NCBI GenBank assembly: GCA_021234155.1
Contig: JAJEKV010000082.1
Coordinates: 2,601,377-2,665,376, forward strand
Origin: Isoetes taiwanensis
Lineage: Eukaryota; Streptophyta; Lycopodiopsida; Isoetales; Isoetaceae
Reading direction: 5' to 3'
DNA length: 64,000 nt
Position 1 is the first letter of the stretch; each line of letters begins with the position of its first letter. The translations under genes and the position numbers were made by a program. The notes under the pieces are model-generated. The model was not told where the DNA came from. It saw only the letters and a list, made by a program, of their open reading frames with translations, and searched no databases. Shown piece by piece: positions 31,650-42,505 of this stretch.

Positions 31650-34230
31650 TTGTAGAAAGGGGCAGACTAGGAAATGAGGATTTGAGAACAGATCAATTTG
31701 TTGTGAATGAAAGTAGTGTGAATATACCAGTACGCGTGCTTAATTCTGAAGGCTTGATTCGGACCCAGACATTTCCATTCTTGTGGCAGAAAGTGATCTG
31801 AAGCTTCAATACTAGGGCTTGCTAAAGGTAACGTATTTTCTTAACCATGTTACTATTCCTTCTATTTGAAATTTTTTGCAACCTGAGAAACTCGTAACTG
31901 CATACAAAGGTATCTGAAGTTTGCAGTTCAACCATTCCCAGTTTCATTTAAGATCAAAATTTAGTTTGAGTGCAAATCAGCTGCATTGTCAGACTGAGAA
32001 AGGTTACTAGTTTGAACAATAGAGATGGTCATTAAGCAGCGACATTGCCCATTAACCTTGTTTGGACTCAAAAAGTTACTACTATTACCTATTGGCATGC
32101 ATCTGCAGAAGACAGACTGTCTTGATACTATCTGAACAATCCAGAAAATAAACTGAGCGGGTGATTGCCTCCCTATACAAGGAATGCCCCCTGTTTAATG
32201 TGCTATTGCGCATGTCAGTTTATGGGCAGTAGGCCTATTATGGAATTCTATCTGGAATTCCTCTTGTGTGTATTCCCATTCTGTTCATACTCAGGCTTCT
32301 TTGCGATAATGAAGTTAATTCCAAATAAACTAAAGTTTCAGTGGTCAACTCCAGTAGATAGGTGATAAGGTTGTTGCATAATGCCAGAGTTTCTTGGTTG
32401 ATTAGGACTTAAAATCAATTAAACTTTATGCATGAGTATCTTGTGTTTAATACATCAATCTGCAAAGCTTTGACTTGCGGGTAGAAATATTATTTCAATT
32501 GGTATATTAAACATGTTTAGAGCAGAATGCAGGCTTGTGTTAATTGAGCAACGTAATGCAACTTGCAAAACATCTTTATAAATGGTGAGCCACAATGTTT
32601 AATTTGTTTTTAAAATGGTATAGAAGATTTTGGCATATAACATGCTTAGCTTTAATTGTGTATTTGTTTAAATATCTTGAAATTTTACTATGGTCTGGGT
32701 TTTGCTTCTTGCAGTAGTCTATTACACATGCTGCAGATGTCAACATTCTTTATGCGGTGAAGGCAATGAAGATTCTCCCAGGCATCTTCGACTTTATACA
32801 GAATATTAGAATTGATGAGGTCTTCAAACATTGTGTGCATAGACAAATGTAGGGAAGTTGTCATGGCAGTGCAGTATTGGCATCAGCTTTCCTCCATTCT
32901 TGTCGGTTTTGCTGTTCTGGTCTCTTTTCTTGGAATCCAAGCTTGGTGCGCTTTCCAAATTCCTTGAACCTTGCATTGTTTGCATGATTTAACACTTTCA
33001 TTTCCCTTTCCCAATTAATATTGCACAGTAGAGAGCAACGTGTTGTAGCAATTCTGGCATTGAAAGGTGTAAACTTAGCAGGTCCTGCCCATTTCCTAGC
33101 CACAGTCATACATCATTTAAGACCTGCTTTGCTGGCATATGGCAGTGCCCCCTTTTTTGGTTTATGTTCTTTGTGGTCCAAACATTTCTAATCGTGATAG
33201 CTTGCATCGTGAGGCTGTTTTACATAGGTTTGGAGCTTGCTCCGCCCTAAGATGGTCGGAAGGCATGCATTCAGGTCGTGCAATGTTTTTGTCGAAGGGT
33301 TTTTGTTAACGAGTTTTTCCCCACAGATGTCTGGTTTAGTTCAGACACCCTTGCAGTAGTTTATATAAAATAAATCAAAACATATATCTCCATGCTTGGG
33401 CAATTTGTAGCCAAATGTGGCGTCTTGGTCTGCACTGGTTGAATTAATGGTGGTAATTAACTGTCTAGATAGATGTTCTTTCTCCGAAGAAACTATTAGG
33501 TTGATTTAGATACCATGTACCAGATTGTGACTTTATCTATTATAAAGTCGGCATTAGTACTTAACAGGTTTTCTAGACTATAATTGGAAATTGAAATGGT
33601 AACATAGTCCTATCCTATCTAAACATTCACTTCAATTCTATTTAGAAGTAAAAATTCATAATAAGTCCTTACTTGTTTGCAAGTCATAAAAGACTATTCC
33701 ATGTGAGATAAGGTTCTTTATTTGACATACAAATTTTAGAGCCACATCATGTGGTCCGATACAATAATGGCACAAAAGCTTGATACAATAATGGCACAAA
33801 AGCTTGAGAGAGAACCTAATAAATTGAAAGAAGCTCTAAGGGTAGTTTGAGAGAATGTAAGGGATGGGGCAATCAAGGTGCTATTAAAAAGAGATTATGT
33901 TGCAGTGGCAAGGCTTATTTTCTGCGTTATTGCATTGCAACTGGTTTTGAAGCGTCCTCGTAGGAAAATAAATAGTTGTTGAAAATATCATAATTAGCCT
34001 TGCCCACCATGGTGAGCATGACTTCTCCAATGCAAACTTTGACTTCTTGAGTTCTAGCAAGTAATTAATGTAATGAGAAAATAAACCACATTCCATGCTA
34101 AAACCTTCATGCACCTTTTTACTTTAAATTCAAATTTAACTCGACTCCTTACCGACAAGTTTTAATAAACAATAGTGAGCTAGTGTTACTAGTTCAATGC
34201 CATCAATTACAAGATAGGTTCCGCTAAGCT
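31650..34230. other. Long AT-rich stretch, no gene recognised
   Basis: Only short frames on both strands; one minus-strand frame (32861-33109) is charged but unassigned. From about 33690 the sequence shares scattered words with 51.7-52.9 kb (for example AATTTAACTC..CT..TTACCGA and AATAAACAATRGTGAGCT), suggesting an old dispersed element. Confidence 0.5.
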
Positions 34231-34233
34231 TTT

Positions 34234-34312
34234 TTTACATATGCTGAGCTAGACAAGGCTAAAAACAAATTTAAATCTTATAATATGATTGGAGAAGGCG
34301 CCTTTGGTGCAT
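34234..34312 (+). pseudogene. Receptor-like kinase N-lobe fragment
   Basis: Reads FTYAELDKAKNKFK, then SYNMIGEGAFGA. F.Y.EL..AT..F....IGEG.FG is the hallmark of plant receptor-like kinases entering the glycine-rich ATP-binding loop (here GEGAFG). The frame stops immediately after the loop, and no catalytic lysine, HRD or DFG segment follows. It is a short exon relic, possibly from the same gene as the LRR relic at 29.3 kb. Confidence 0.65.
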
Positions 34313-34639
34313 GATTGAGCTAGGCCTTTGGGCATATAGAGTCCAAGATTGGCTATCTAGTGATTTTTCTGAACAATGCCTTATAAGATGTTCCTTTTTT
34401 GCTAATGTTAGTCCTTTAGCTTTGTACCATTATATTGTTAGTTTTAAGGTGAGAATATCGAAGCGGAGACTAGAGATGAAGGAGCCTAGAATTCTTTTTG
34501 AAATCGTAATCTGGTATGTGGTTGTGCCCCATTGCCAACCAACCTGTTAGTGAATAACTATGTTTGTTACGTCTGTTAATAACTATCAAAGATAGCATAA
34601 AGATAGCATTGACAGTGGTGTGCATATTATGAGGTCATA

Positions 34640-34800
34640 GTGCAACTCAATTAAATCCGATTTGACTTCTTCTAACCTAATTTTTGACACTCGACTTTAG
34701 ACCTTGATATGTTTAAGCTTGGATTTTGTTCCCAGATATTCATGAACCATAGTTTGTAGACCCATTGATAGTACAAAAACTTGTATATATACAATTATAT
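34640..34800 (+). repeat. Dispersed repeat end shared with 52.75-52.91 kb
   Basis: CTTCTTCTAACCTAATTTTTG, TTGTTCCCAGATATTCATGA and GATAGTACAAAAACTTGTATATAT are found with few changes at 52785-52908. In both places the shared sequence ends at CTTGTATATAT, and different repeats follow (a foldback here, the inverted composite unit there). Confidence 0.7.
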
Positions 34801-34911
34801 AAGCTGCCCCCTTATATGTAAAGATTTGGGTGTCGCCGCGTGGGCCGTCCAGATTTGAGATCGACGGTCCACATGGCGACACCCAAATCTTTACATATAA
34901 GGGGGCAGCTT
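34801..34911. repeat. Perfect 37-bp inverted repeat (foldback)
   Basis: Arms 34801-34837 and 34875-34911 are exact reverse complements over all 37 bases (AAGCTGCCCCCTTATATGTA ... GGTGTCGCC). The 37-bp spacer itself contains a partly paired GTGGGCCGTC/GACGGTCCAC, so the whole 111 bp can fold into one long hairpin. Perfect arms in otherwise decayed DNA imply recent origin or gene conversion. It may be a small foldback transposon. Confidence 0.93.
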
Positions 34912-35206
34912 CTGATGGTTCGATCTGGGCCGTCGAATGTGCTGCATGAATGGCCCAGATGTTGCCACCGATATTATATGCAATCAATGCCAAATGATGA
35001 GGTGGCAGCAATATTTAATGCCCCATTAAAGCCACGTGATGAGGTGGCATGGACAATTATATTATATCTTTCTTAAAGTTCTAACGTGGCATAATGAGGT
35101 GGGTTGCATAATTAACAAAAAGAAAAGAAAAGAAAGAAGTAATATTAAAGTAGTTGCCACCTCGTCATGCCATGTTTTTTTTTCCTTAGGTAACAACGTG
35201 TAAAAA

Positions 35207-35241
35207 AACAAGGTGCTGCGCACGGAGGGTTGCCCTCCGTG
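35207..35241 (+). repeat. GC-rich perfect hairpin at the head of a dispersed repeat
   Basis: CACGGAGGG and CCCTCCGTG flank a TTG loop (35221-35241). The 30 bases 35207-35236 are identical to 10571-10600. Confidence 0.85.
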
Positions 35242-35281
35242 ACCCGAGAGTGAAATGGCTTAAATCACACTTCAAAGTCAT

Positions 35282-35367
35282 GTTTTCGAGCATATACTGA
35301 CATATACTTGGAATATGCTACAAACCCATATGGATGAGGGCTTTCCCCTTAGGGGCAACCCAAAAAA
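35282..35367 (+). mobile_element. Dispersed SINE-like repeat, copy 2 (degenerate)
   Basis: Carries GAGCATATACTGACATATAC and the terminal hairpin in the form TTCCCCTTAGGGGCAACCC, then an A-run. It joins the GC-rich hairpin 40 bp upstream, suggesting both belong to one element. Confidence 0.6.
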
Positions 35368-36410
35368 CTGGACTCAAACATACCCATGGAATGCTATTTC
35401 CATGCCCAATTCATAATTCATAAGGCAAGGCATTCAAATACGCTAATAACTCACAAATTGAATGTTGCAAATAGGAAAAAGAAACACAATCCATTGGTTC
35501 CATTCAAACCTTGAACATATCGAAAGACGAGAAGCAAGAATGATGATTTCGTTGGTGTTTTAGTTTTCTTTATCGGGGCTCAACACATGCACGCACTGTA
35601 GCCCGGTTCTCCAAGATTCAAGGAATTCGATTTTTTATTGCTATTTTTGTTTTCTAAATTTGAAATTGCCTCCAAGATTTCCAACCACCTTTATTGATTT
35701 TAGTACTAAATTGGGGGACAAAGGGGACATCGAAAATGAGACATCCCGGTGTGTAGACATTTGTTTGGTTCTAAAACTACAAGGTTGAATCCATTATTGA
35801 TGTTCGACATTTTATGGTAGAGTATATCTCTCAATTTTGAATGGCGTGGAAGACGATCTTGAATATGTGGGATTTGAACCCACATTATGCCCAAAATCTA
35901 AACATACCAAAGTGTAATTATAATGGCTAAGAGATAGCCATGAAGCAACCACCATCCATGAGTATTCATGTTCACAATGAATATATTACATCCAAGAGGC
36001 CCTTACAATCTATAAGGTACTCTAATTATTAGCCAGATAACTTTATTTATACTTACTCCATATAGCATAACCATCATAACTGTATTCAAAGGCACCGATT
36101 TAAATAAAGTGTTTAAAATAATCCCAGCTATGTAAAACTGCCTTCTTAATGAATGACCCATAATCATTTTCTTTGCCAAGGCTTATATCATGAATCTATG
36201 TTTTTGTTTCTAGCAGTTTCTTCAAGCCAATGTGGTTGTTTAGAACTTGGCGATATCAAACATATGGCAAAGAAATCGTAATCACGTTGCTTGCCTAGGA
36301 GTAACAATTTACTTCTTATATTCTATGATATAACAATAACCTTAGCTACAAGGCTTTTCTAAAATACTACAAACCACGGAAAGAAATGCCATTATATCCT
36401 ATACGTCTTG
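35368..36410. other. Unassigned DNA with a tRNA-like T arm
   Basis: No protein gene. At 35867-35883 the sequence GTGGGATTTGAACCCAC is a perfect T-arm (minus strand GTGGG TTCAAAT CCCAC). The expected acceptor stem and anticodon arm around it (35860-35935) do not pair, so it is a tRNA relic or SINE head rather than a gene. Confidence 0.5.
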
Positions 36411-36655
36411 TTTAAGGAGCCGCACCACACTTTGGAGCACATGTTCATGCAATGTGATCTGTTTGAAGAAGAGTTAAACAACACACGCAATTCAAAATCA
36501 TCTAGTTGTACTAAACCATTAATTGTTACAGGTTGGCTAGTTTGAAAGGCTGATTTGCTTCAAAACGCACTCCGTTTTATGGCCCTCCCTTTCACTAGCT
36601 GGAAATCTATCCATTCATACTGTGTATCTTTATCATCTGCTCAACTATGGGAACG
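36411..36655 (+). pseudogene. LINE C-terminal fragment
   Basis: Reads FKEPHHTLEHMFMQCDLFEE, resembling the E..EH.F..C segment of the zinc-binding region after LINE reverse transcriptases, then LRFMALPFTSWKSIHSYCVS and QLWERWN, typical of the C-terminal tail. Two in-frame stops occur and no reverse transcriptase precedes it. Confidence 0.4.
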
Positions 36656-36662
36656 ATGGAAC

Positions 36663-37055
36663 TTATGAACAAATAAGATTGGTATAAATCCTATTGTTCA
36701 TTGGGTAGGATGCACAATGCCTAAACTTTCCCAATGACATCCTCCACTTCCCTATCCTCTCTGAATATCTTAAGCTGAAAATCTTGCAACCATTCTGGAG
36801 ACCATTCACATTGTCTACAACTCCAAGAACGGGAATCCCTACCTTCTTACAGGAATTAATCTCCTTCCTAACATCAATAAGGGGCACTTCTTGAGGTGTT
36901 GCTCCATCAATATTTGTGGCCTTTAAATACTAAGCAATAGAGATGTGCACATTGGATGTTCCTGGGGGAGCATCCACTACGAGAAATCAAGATCACTCCA
37001 ATAAACATCTTTCAAGAACTGCTGATCAAACTGTTCTTCCGTGGACCTCTCCAAG
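36663..37055 (-). pseudogene. NBP35: NBP35/NUBP1 Fe-S scaffold, C-terminal part
   Basis: Minus-strand pieces read in order WRGPRKNSLIS, QFLKDVYWSDLDF, VDAPPGTSNVHISIA, then [20 protein letters not shown] and [12 protein letters not shown]. These are consecutive conserved segments of the cytosolic P-loop NTPase NBP35 that assembles Fe-S clusters. Two frameshifts and an in-frame TAG interrupt them. The DAPPGTSD box (here TSN) is the metal/nucleotide switch region. The matching P-loop exon lies just beyond it but on the opposite strand, so the locus has been inverted internally. Confidence 0.82.
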
Positions 37056-37103
37056 TGAACCTTTACAAATCACTGCTTCATCCTGTTGCAACTAATAAAA
37101 CAT

Positions 37104-37211
37104 AAGGTGCTTGTATTGTCTGGGAAAGGCGGTGTAAGCCAAAGCACCTTTGCTTCATAACTTGCTTTTGCACTAGCTGAGATGGACAAGCAAGTAGGGT
37201 TACTAGACATT
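37104..37211 (+). pseudogene. NBP35: NBP35/NUBP1 P-loop exon, copy 1
   Basis: Reads KVLVLSGKGGVSQSTFAS, stop, LAFALAEMDKQVGLLDI. The normal deviant Walker A motif GKGGVGKST is changed to GKGGVSQST, losing the catalytic lysine, and a TAA (37158-37160) interrupts the frame. It lies on the strand opposite to the rest of the NBP35 relic. The second half is included in the large tandem duplication and recurs at 41.13 kb. Confidence 0.85.
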
Positions 37212-37711
37212 GTTGTCATAAGATAGATCAAAGTAACCTGGGATGGTCTCCTGATTATAATGAAGATAATCTTGGAGTTATGTCTATCAAGTTCATGCTT
37301 CCGAACAAGGTTTGTGCTACACATTTTAAAGGATTTAATTGCAGTGCGAATTTTGGATACAAAGCTGCTTTGTTAGGGTTTTTTTTATCTTGGTAGAGCA
37401 TTAATATTTTCTGTTGGCGGTTTCCAATAGAAGATTTGTAATGTTTCTGAAAGGTTTGCTAGCTGTAGTAAATATGATTTCAATGTGATGTTAATTTAAG
37501 CATCCCTAAAAACTATTAAACCACAAAAGAGAATCATATGTTCCAAAGATGCCTGGGAAAATGCCTACGCTCACATGACCCAAAATAAATTTTGCACTAG
37601 AAATTTGTACTGGGATCAGGTGCAGTAGCACAAATTTGTTGGTTTGGGCATCCTTTGCAAGCTGCTGCCTTGACAACGGTTTACGCCTTGATTCAGGCAA
37701 CTGAGTGGAAG

Positions 37712-38500
37712 AAGCTGATTCAAGGAAATCAAGCTGAGTAAATTCATTTTACCTAAGTATTCCAAGCATATCTCTTCCAATATCAAACCAGAATGAAGTG
37801 TAATGCCAACCTATTCAAGCTCCACACATCTTCTGTGTTCACATTACTTCCACAAACTACATGCAAACAAATGAAACTGCCATGACTGAAAGTATGCGCT
37901 GTTCAATTTAAAAGAGACTGGTGCATAAGAAATCTCGCTTCATCATCACTCTTAGCAAAGAGGCAATCGCGATCACACACTTCGCAGCGAGCCATACATC
38001 CACCATCGATTTGAAATATCCACGGAAATTTCCTCACATACGGTGCCTAGAGTTTGCCTTCGGCAATCCAAAAGAGTGGCCCTTTGTTACTCTTATGCTT
38101 TACGAGATGGAGGAAAAAGTAGTTTGTTCCAGAACAAATAGGTGCTTCACCTTCAGCTATATCTGTAAGCGTTCACATTCGGATGAACTAGGATTTGGTC
38201 TTCAAACTGCAGTTTGACCAATATAGGACAATCAATTTGAGAGATAAATCGAAAATATTCTCTCTCTTTCTATATTGAATGCTATTTTGGTGTGTTGCAT
38301 GTCTGATATGTATTTATCCCCCTATATTGAGCATCATCCACGTGCCATGAATATACGAGATTTATACCTGCTAAGGCGTGTGCACTCCAAAGGTCATGAT
38401 CCAAAGTGATGGACTCCATACAGAAGAAGTCGCAATCTGATACTGACATTGAGTGTTTTTCTCATCGTTCAAACAGCATATAAGAAGACATGAGAACACA
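37712..38500. other. 3' flank of PPR pseudogene 1, no further gene
   Basis: Non-coding spacer between the DYW stop at 38501 and the NBP35 relic. It is repeated in unit B at 41.71-42.50 kb. Confidence 0.5.
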
Positions 38501-41100
38501 TTACCACATATCCTGACAAGAGCAAACCCTGGATAAAAATGGTGAACCCAGTTATTTTCACGGATGATAATCTCGCGCTTTTCAACCTTAGATATGATTT
38601 TAGTTGCATCATGACAATCATTGTACATTCTCAATTTTTTTGTTCCGCCCAGTGTCTGTCCTTGTCGATTGTATAGATGCCCAAAAGTTATATCCACTCT
38701 TTCTACATGCCCACACAATGTTGCTTCTCTTTCCTTGTTAGATGAGCCCACGATGAGCTCCATATTTGGCATATATCTTTCCAATTTCATGCAAGAAATC
38801 AACATTTGTAATACTCCAGACATTGCTTGGGTTTCAATGACACCCAATGTGAATTCATACATATTTTTGTTAAAGACTTTGCAGGCTTTTTCTTGACCAT
38901 TGCATGTTTTCTATATTCTTCTAATCCCTCTTGCCCATGGTTGTATAGAAGTCACCCATAAGTACATTGGAAGGAGCAATTTCTGGGCTCCTCCTCACAA
39001 GCTCCTGAAAACATCTTAGTCCCGGTTCTACTTCCCATACGTTTTACAAGCACTAAGTAAAGCTATCCAAGTTTCTATAGACCACGGGATGAGACAATGC
39101 TTCCAATAATCTTTTCGCATCATGCACATTCCCGGATCGTGCAAGTAGGTCTACAATGCAAGAATAGTGATCCGCTAGATTGGCAAAATGCCATGGTGTT
39201 TTGTCATTGCCTTGAAATATTCCATGCCCTTGAACACCGCACCACTACACGCATCTTTGTGAGTAGGAAGATGAATGTAATGGCATCGGTTTTACACCAA
39301 ATTCTTGCATGTCATGAAAGCATTGTATAGCCTTTGTTACTCTCATGGTTCATTCCATAGCCTCTTATCATTGCATTCGTGAGACAACATTCTGAACCGG
39401 AAGCTTATTAAAACTTCCAACGCCCTTCAAGAGAACCCCATTTTGCATACATGTCCACCAAAGTAGCTCCAACAAGCGTGTCTTTTCCAAATTCATTCTG
39501 ATCAATTTCCCTATGTATTCCTCGGGTCTAGCTCTAGGGCTCCCACGTTGCCTACAAGCTTTCAAGCCACAAATGAATGTGACCACATTTGGGCACAAGC
39601 CATCTTGCTTCATCCGTATGTAACACATCACCGCTTGTTGATCAAACCGTATATCCCCGCAATTAGTGCATTCCAAGATACGACATCGCTAACTGGGAGC
39701 TCATCAAAAACCTTGCGAGCATCCGAGTTGACCCACATTTTGCATACATGTCAATCAAGGTGTTGCCAACGTGGAGAGCTTTTGCAAATCCCTTTCCCGA
39801 GATCCGAGTGTGTATTTCCCCGACCTTTTCTAGGGATCCTAAAATGCTAAGCTTCAGGATGCAAACGAATGTAAAAGCATTTGGATGTATGCCTTCCTCC
39901 CCGCATCTGCATGAAACATCTTAATGCTTCACTTCCAAGCCCATTGTCAACATATCCCGCAATCAAGGCCCCCGCATTACAACATCGCTAATTGGTAATT
40001 TGTCAAAAACTTTGTGTGCATCTACAACTGAACCACATTTCCCATACATGTCAACCAAACTATTCCCAATGAACAGGGTTTTTCTCAAGTCCCTTTCTTG
40101 TTATACGTGTGTATTTCTCCGCCTTTTCCTAGGGAACCTATCGCCACAAGTCTTCAGTGCTGCAAATAAATGTCATGGCATTTGGAGGCACACCCTCTAG
40201 TCTCATTTGTTGAAAATGTCTCAAAGCTGCTTTACCAAGGCCACTATCAAAGATAACTCGCAATCGGTCAAAAGTCGTGGAGACTACATCCCGCTTTGGA
40301 AGCTTATCAAAGACATCCCAGGCCTCTAAAAGTGATCCACATTTTGCATATAAGTCAATCAAGATATTACCAATATATTGATCTACCCGGAATCCTGTAC
40401 CTACAAGTTGACTATGTAACTCACGACTTTTGTGTATCGCCCTAAGATGCAAACAAGCTTTGACAAAGAAAGAATTGTGGCAACATTAGGTGATATGCCC
40501 TCTAACTGCATAGATTCAAAAGATTGTAAAGCCTCTTTAGCAAGTCCATTTTCAAAGATATCCCCGCTATAAGAACATTCCATGAGACAAGATCTCGAAG
40601 TTGGCGATTGTGGAAGGCTCTTTTCGCCTCGTGAAGGGAGCCACATTTAGCATACATGTCAACCAAAGAATTCCCAATGAAAAGATTTTTTCCAATTTCT
40701 TTTCCTTAATCTCAACATGAATCGGCGACCACTTTCCACATCTTTCAACATGGCACGGGCTTTCAACAGAGCAACATGAGTGTAATCGCTAGGGTTTATA
40801 CAATCATTTTGCATCTTCTCGACTGTACTAAGGGCATCTTGTGATTCACCCCATTTGATGTAACTTTGAAATAAGAGAAGTGCACGAAGTATACATCTCT
40901 ATGAATCAACTTTGTTAAATGCTTGCTTTCAAGATCGAGGCGTGCTTCCACATTCAACAAGAGTTCTCACAATATGATTTCCAACAATTACATGAGATTG
41001 TAGGCCATTGAGTCAACACGAGCTTGGATCCACTTGGCACCGCTAGATTTCGTTCGCTTTAATCTTATTCAAGACGCATGGTAGTTATCAATACAAGGAA
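38501..41100 (-). pseudogene. DYW-type PPR protein pseudogene 1
   Basis: PLS-class pentatricopeptide proteins bind organellar RNA. Those with a C-terminal DYW domain deaminate specific cytidines to uridine. Minus-strand PPR units are readable from about 41.0 kb down: FIGNSLVDMYAKCGSL-type, YIGNILIDLYAKCGSLLEA, VFDKLPKRDVVS. The E motifs include TWIALLSACKTYG in the sister copy. The DYW domain at 38862-38501 has ITFGHLYN, RMYNDCHDATKIISKVEKRE and the end CSCQDMW with stop TAA at 38501-38503. Frame changes are frequent, so no single frame spans the gene. The N-terminus is not identified. The coding order and a conserved domain end suggest a recently intact gene, or sequence errors in a repeat. 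Confidence 0.85.
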
Positions 41101-41126
41101 TCTCGGAGCTGCTGAAACCACATGAT

Positions 41127-41216
41127 GCTTTTGCACTAGCTGAGATGGACAAGCAAGTAGGGTTACTAGACATTGTTATCTGTAGACCAAGCATACCTAA
41201 AATGCTTGGCCTTTAA
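41127..41216 (+). pseudogene. NBP35: NBP35/NUBP1 exon remnant, copy 2
   Basis: Reads FALAEMDKQVGLLDIVIC, then RPSIPKMLGL and a stop. This retains the D.CGPS.P.MLGLEG segment that copy 1 has lost: about 40 bases after GACATTGTT are missing in unit A. Unit B therefore keeps the more ancestral sequence here. The P-loop itself lies outside the duplicated unit and is absent. Confidence 0.85.
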
Positions 41217-42505
41217 GGTCATAAGATAGATCAAAGTAACTTTGGGATGGTCTCGATTATAATGAAGATAATCTTGGAGTTATGTCTATCAAGTTCATGC
41301 TTCAGGACAAGGTTTGTGCTACACATTTTAAAGGATTTAATTGCGGTCGCGAATTTTGGATACAAAGTCGCTTTGTTAGGTTTTTTATCTTGGTAGAGCA
41401 TTAATATTTTACATTGGCGGTTTCCAATAGAAGATTTGTAATGTTTCGAAAGGTTTGCTAGCTGTAGTAAATATGATTTCAATGTGATGTTAATTTAAGC
41501 ATCCCTAAAAACTATTAAACCACAAAAGAGAATCATATGTTCCAAAGATGCCCGGGAAAATGCCTACGCTCACATGACCCAAAATAAATTTTGCACTAGA
41601 AATTTGTATTGGGATCAAAAAGTAACTAAATTTGTTGGTTTGGGCATCCTTTGCAAAGCTGCTGCCTTGCGGCGGTTTAGCTGCCGATTGCACGGGCAAT
41701 GAGTGGAAGAAGCGATTCAAGGAAACTGCTTGAGAGTAAATTCATTTTACCTAAGTATTCCAAGCATATCTCTTCCAATATCAAACCGGAATGAAGTGTA
41801 ATGCCAACCTATTCAAGCTCCACACATCTTACGTGTTCACATTACTTCCACAAACTACATGCAAACAAATGAAACCGCCATGAGGGAAAGTATGCATTTA
41901 TTCAATTTAAAAGAGCGGTGCATAAGAAATCTCGCTTCATCATCATCACTCTTAGCAAAGAGGCAATCGCGATCACACACTTAAAGCAAAGAGGCCATAC
42001 ATCCACCATCGATTTGAAATATCCATCGAAATTTCCTCACATACGTTGCCTAGAGTTTGCCCGCCGGGCAATCCAAAAAGAGTGGCCCTTTGTTACTCTT
42101 ATGCTTTACTCGAGATGGTGGAACAACGGTTTGTTCCAGAACAAATAGGTGCTTCACCTTCAGCTATATCTCGTAAGCGTTCACATTCGGATGGAACTAG
42201 GATTTGGTCTTCAAACTGAGGTTTGACCAATATAGGACAATCAATTTGAGAGATAAATCGAAAATATTCTCTCTCTTTCTATATTGAATGCTATTTTGGT
42301 GTGTTGCATGTCCGATATGTATTTATCCCTATATTGAGCATCATCCACGTGCCATGAATATCTGAGATTTATACACCTAAGGCGTGTGTGCACTCCAAAG
42401 GTCATGATCCAAAGTGATGGACTCCATACGTAAGAAGTCGCAATCGATATCGACATTGAGTGTTTTTCTCATCGTTCAAAACATATAAGAAGGCATGAGA
42501 ACACA

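Larger units (their letters stand above)
37168..41130. repeat. Large tandem duplication, unit A
   Basis: Unit A (3,963 bp) is followed directly by unit B (41131-46271). The left edge (37163-37167), the A/B junction (41126-41130) and the right edge (46267-46271) all carry the same five bases, TGCTT. Unit A contains the tail of the NBP35 P-loop exon (+) and a DYW-PPR pseudogene (-). Most of the two units aligns at an offset of about 4.0 kb. Confidence 0.92.

Noticed and set aside
35860-35935. Minus-strand tRNA gene
   Set aside because: The T arm GTGGG/CCCAC is perfect, but no matching acceptor stem or anticodon stem is present at the required distance.
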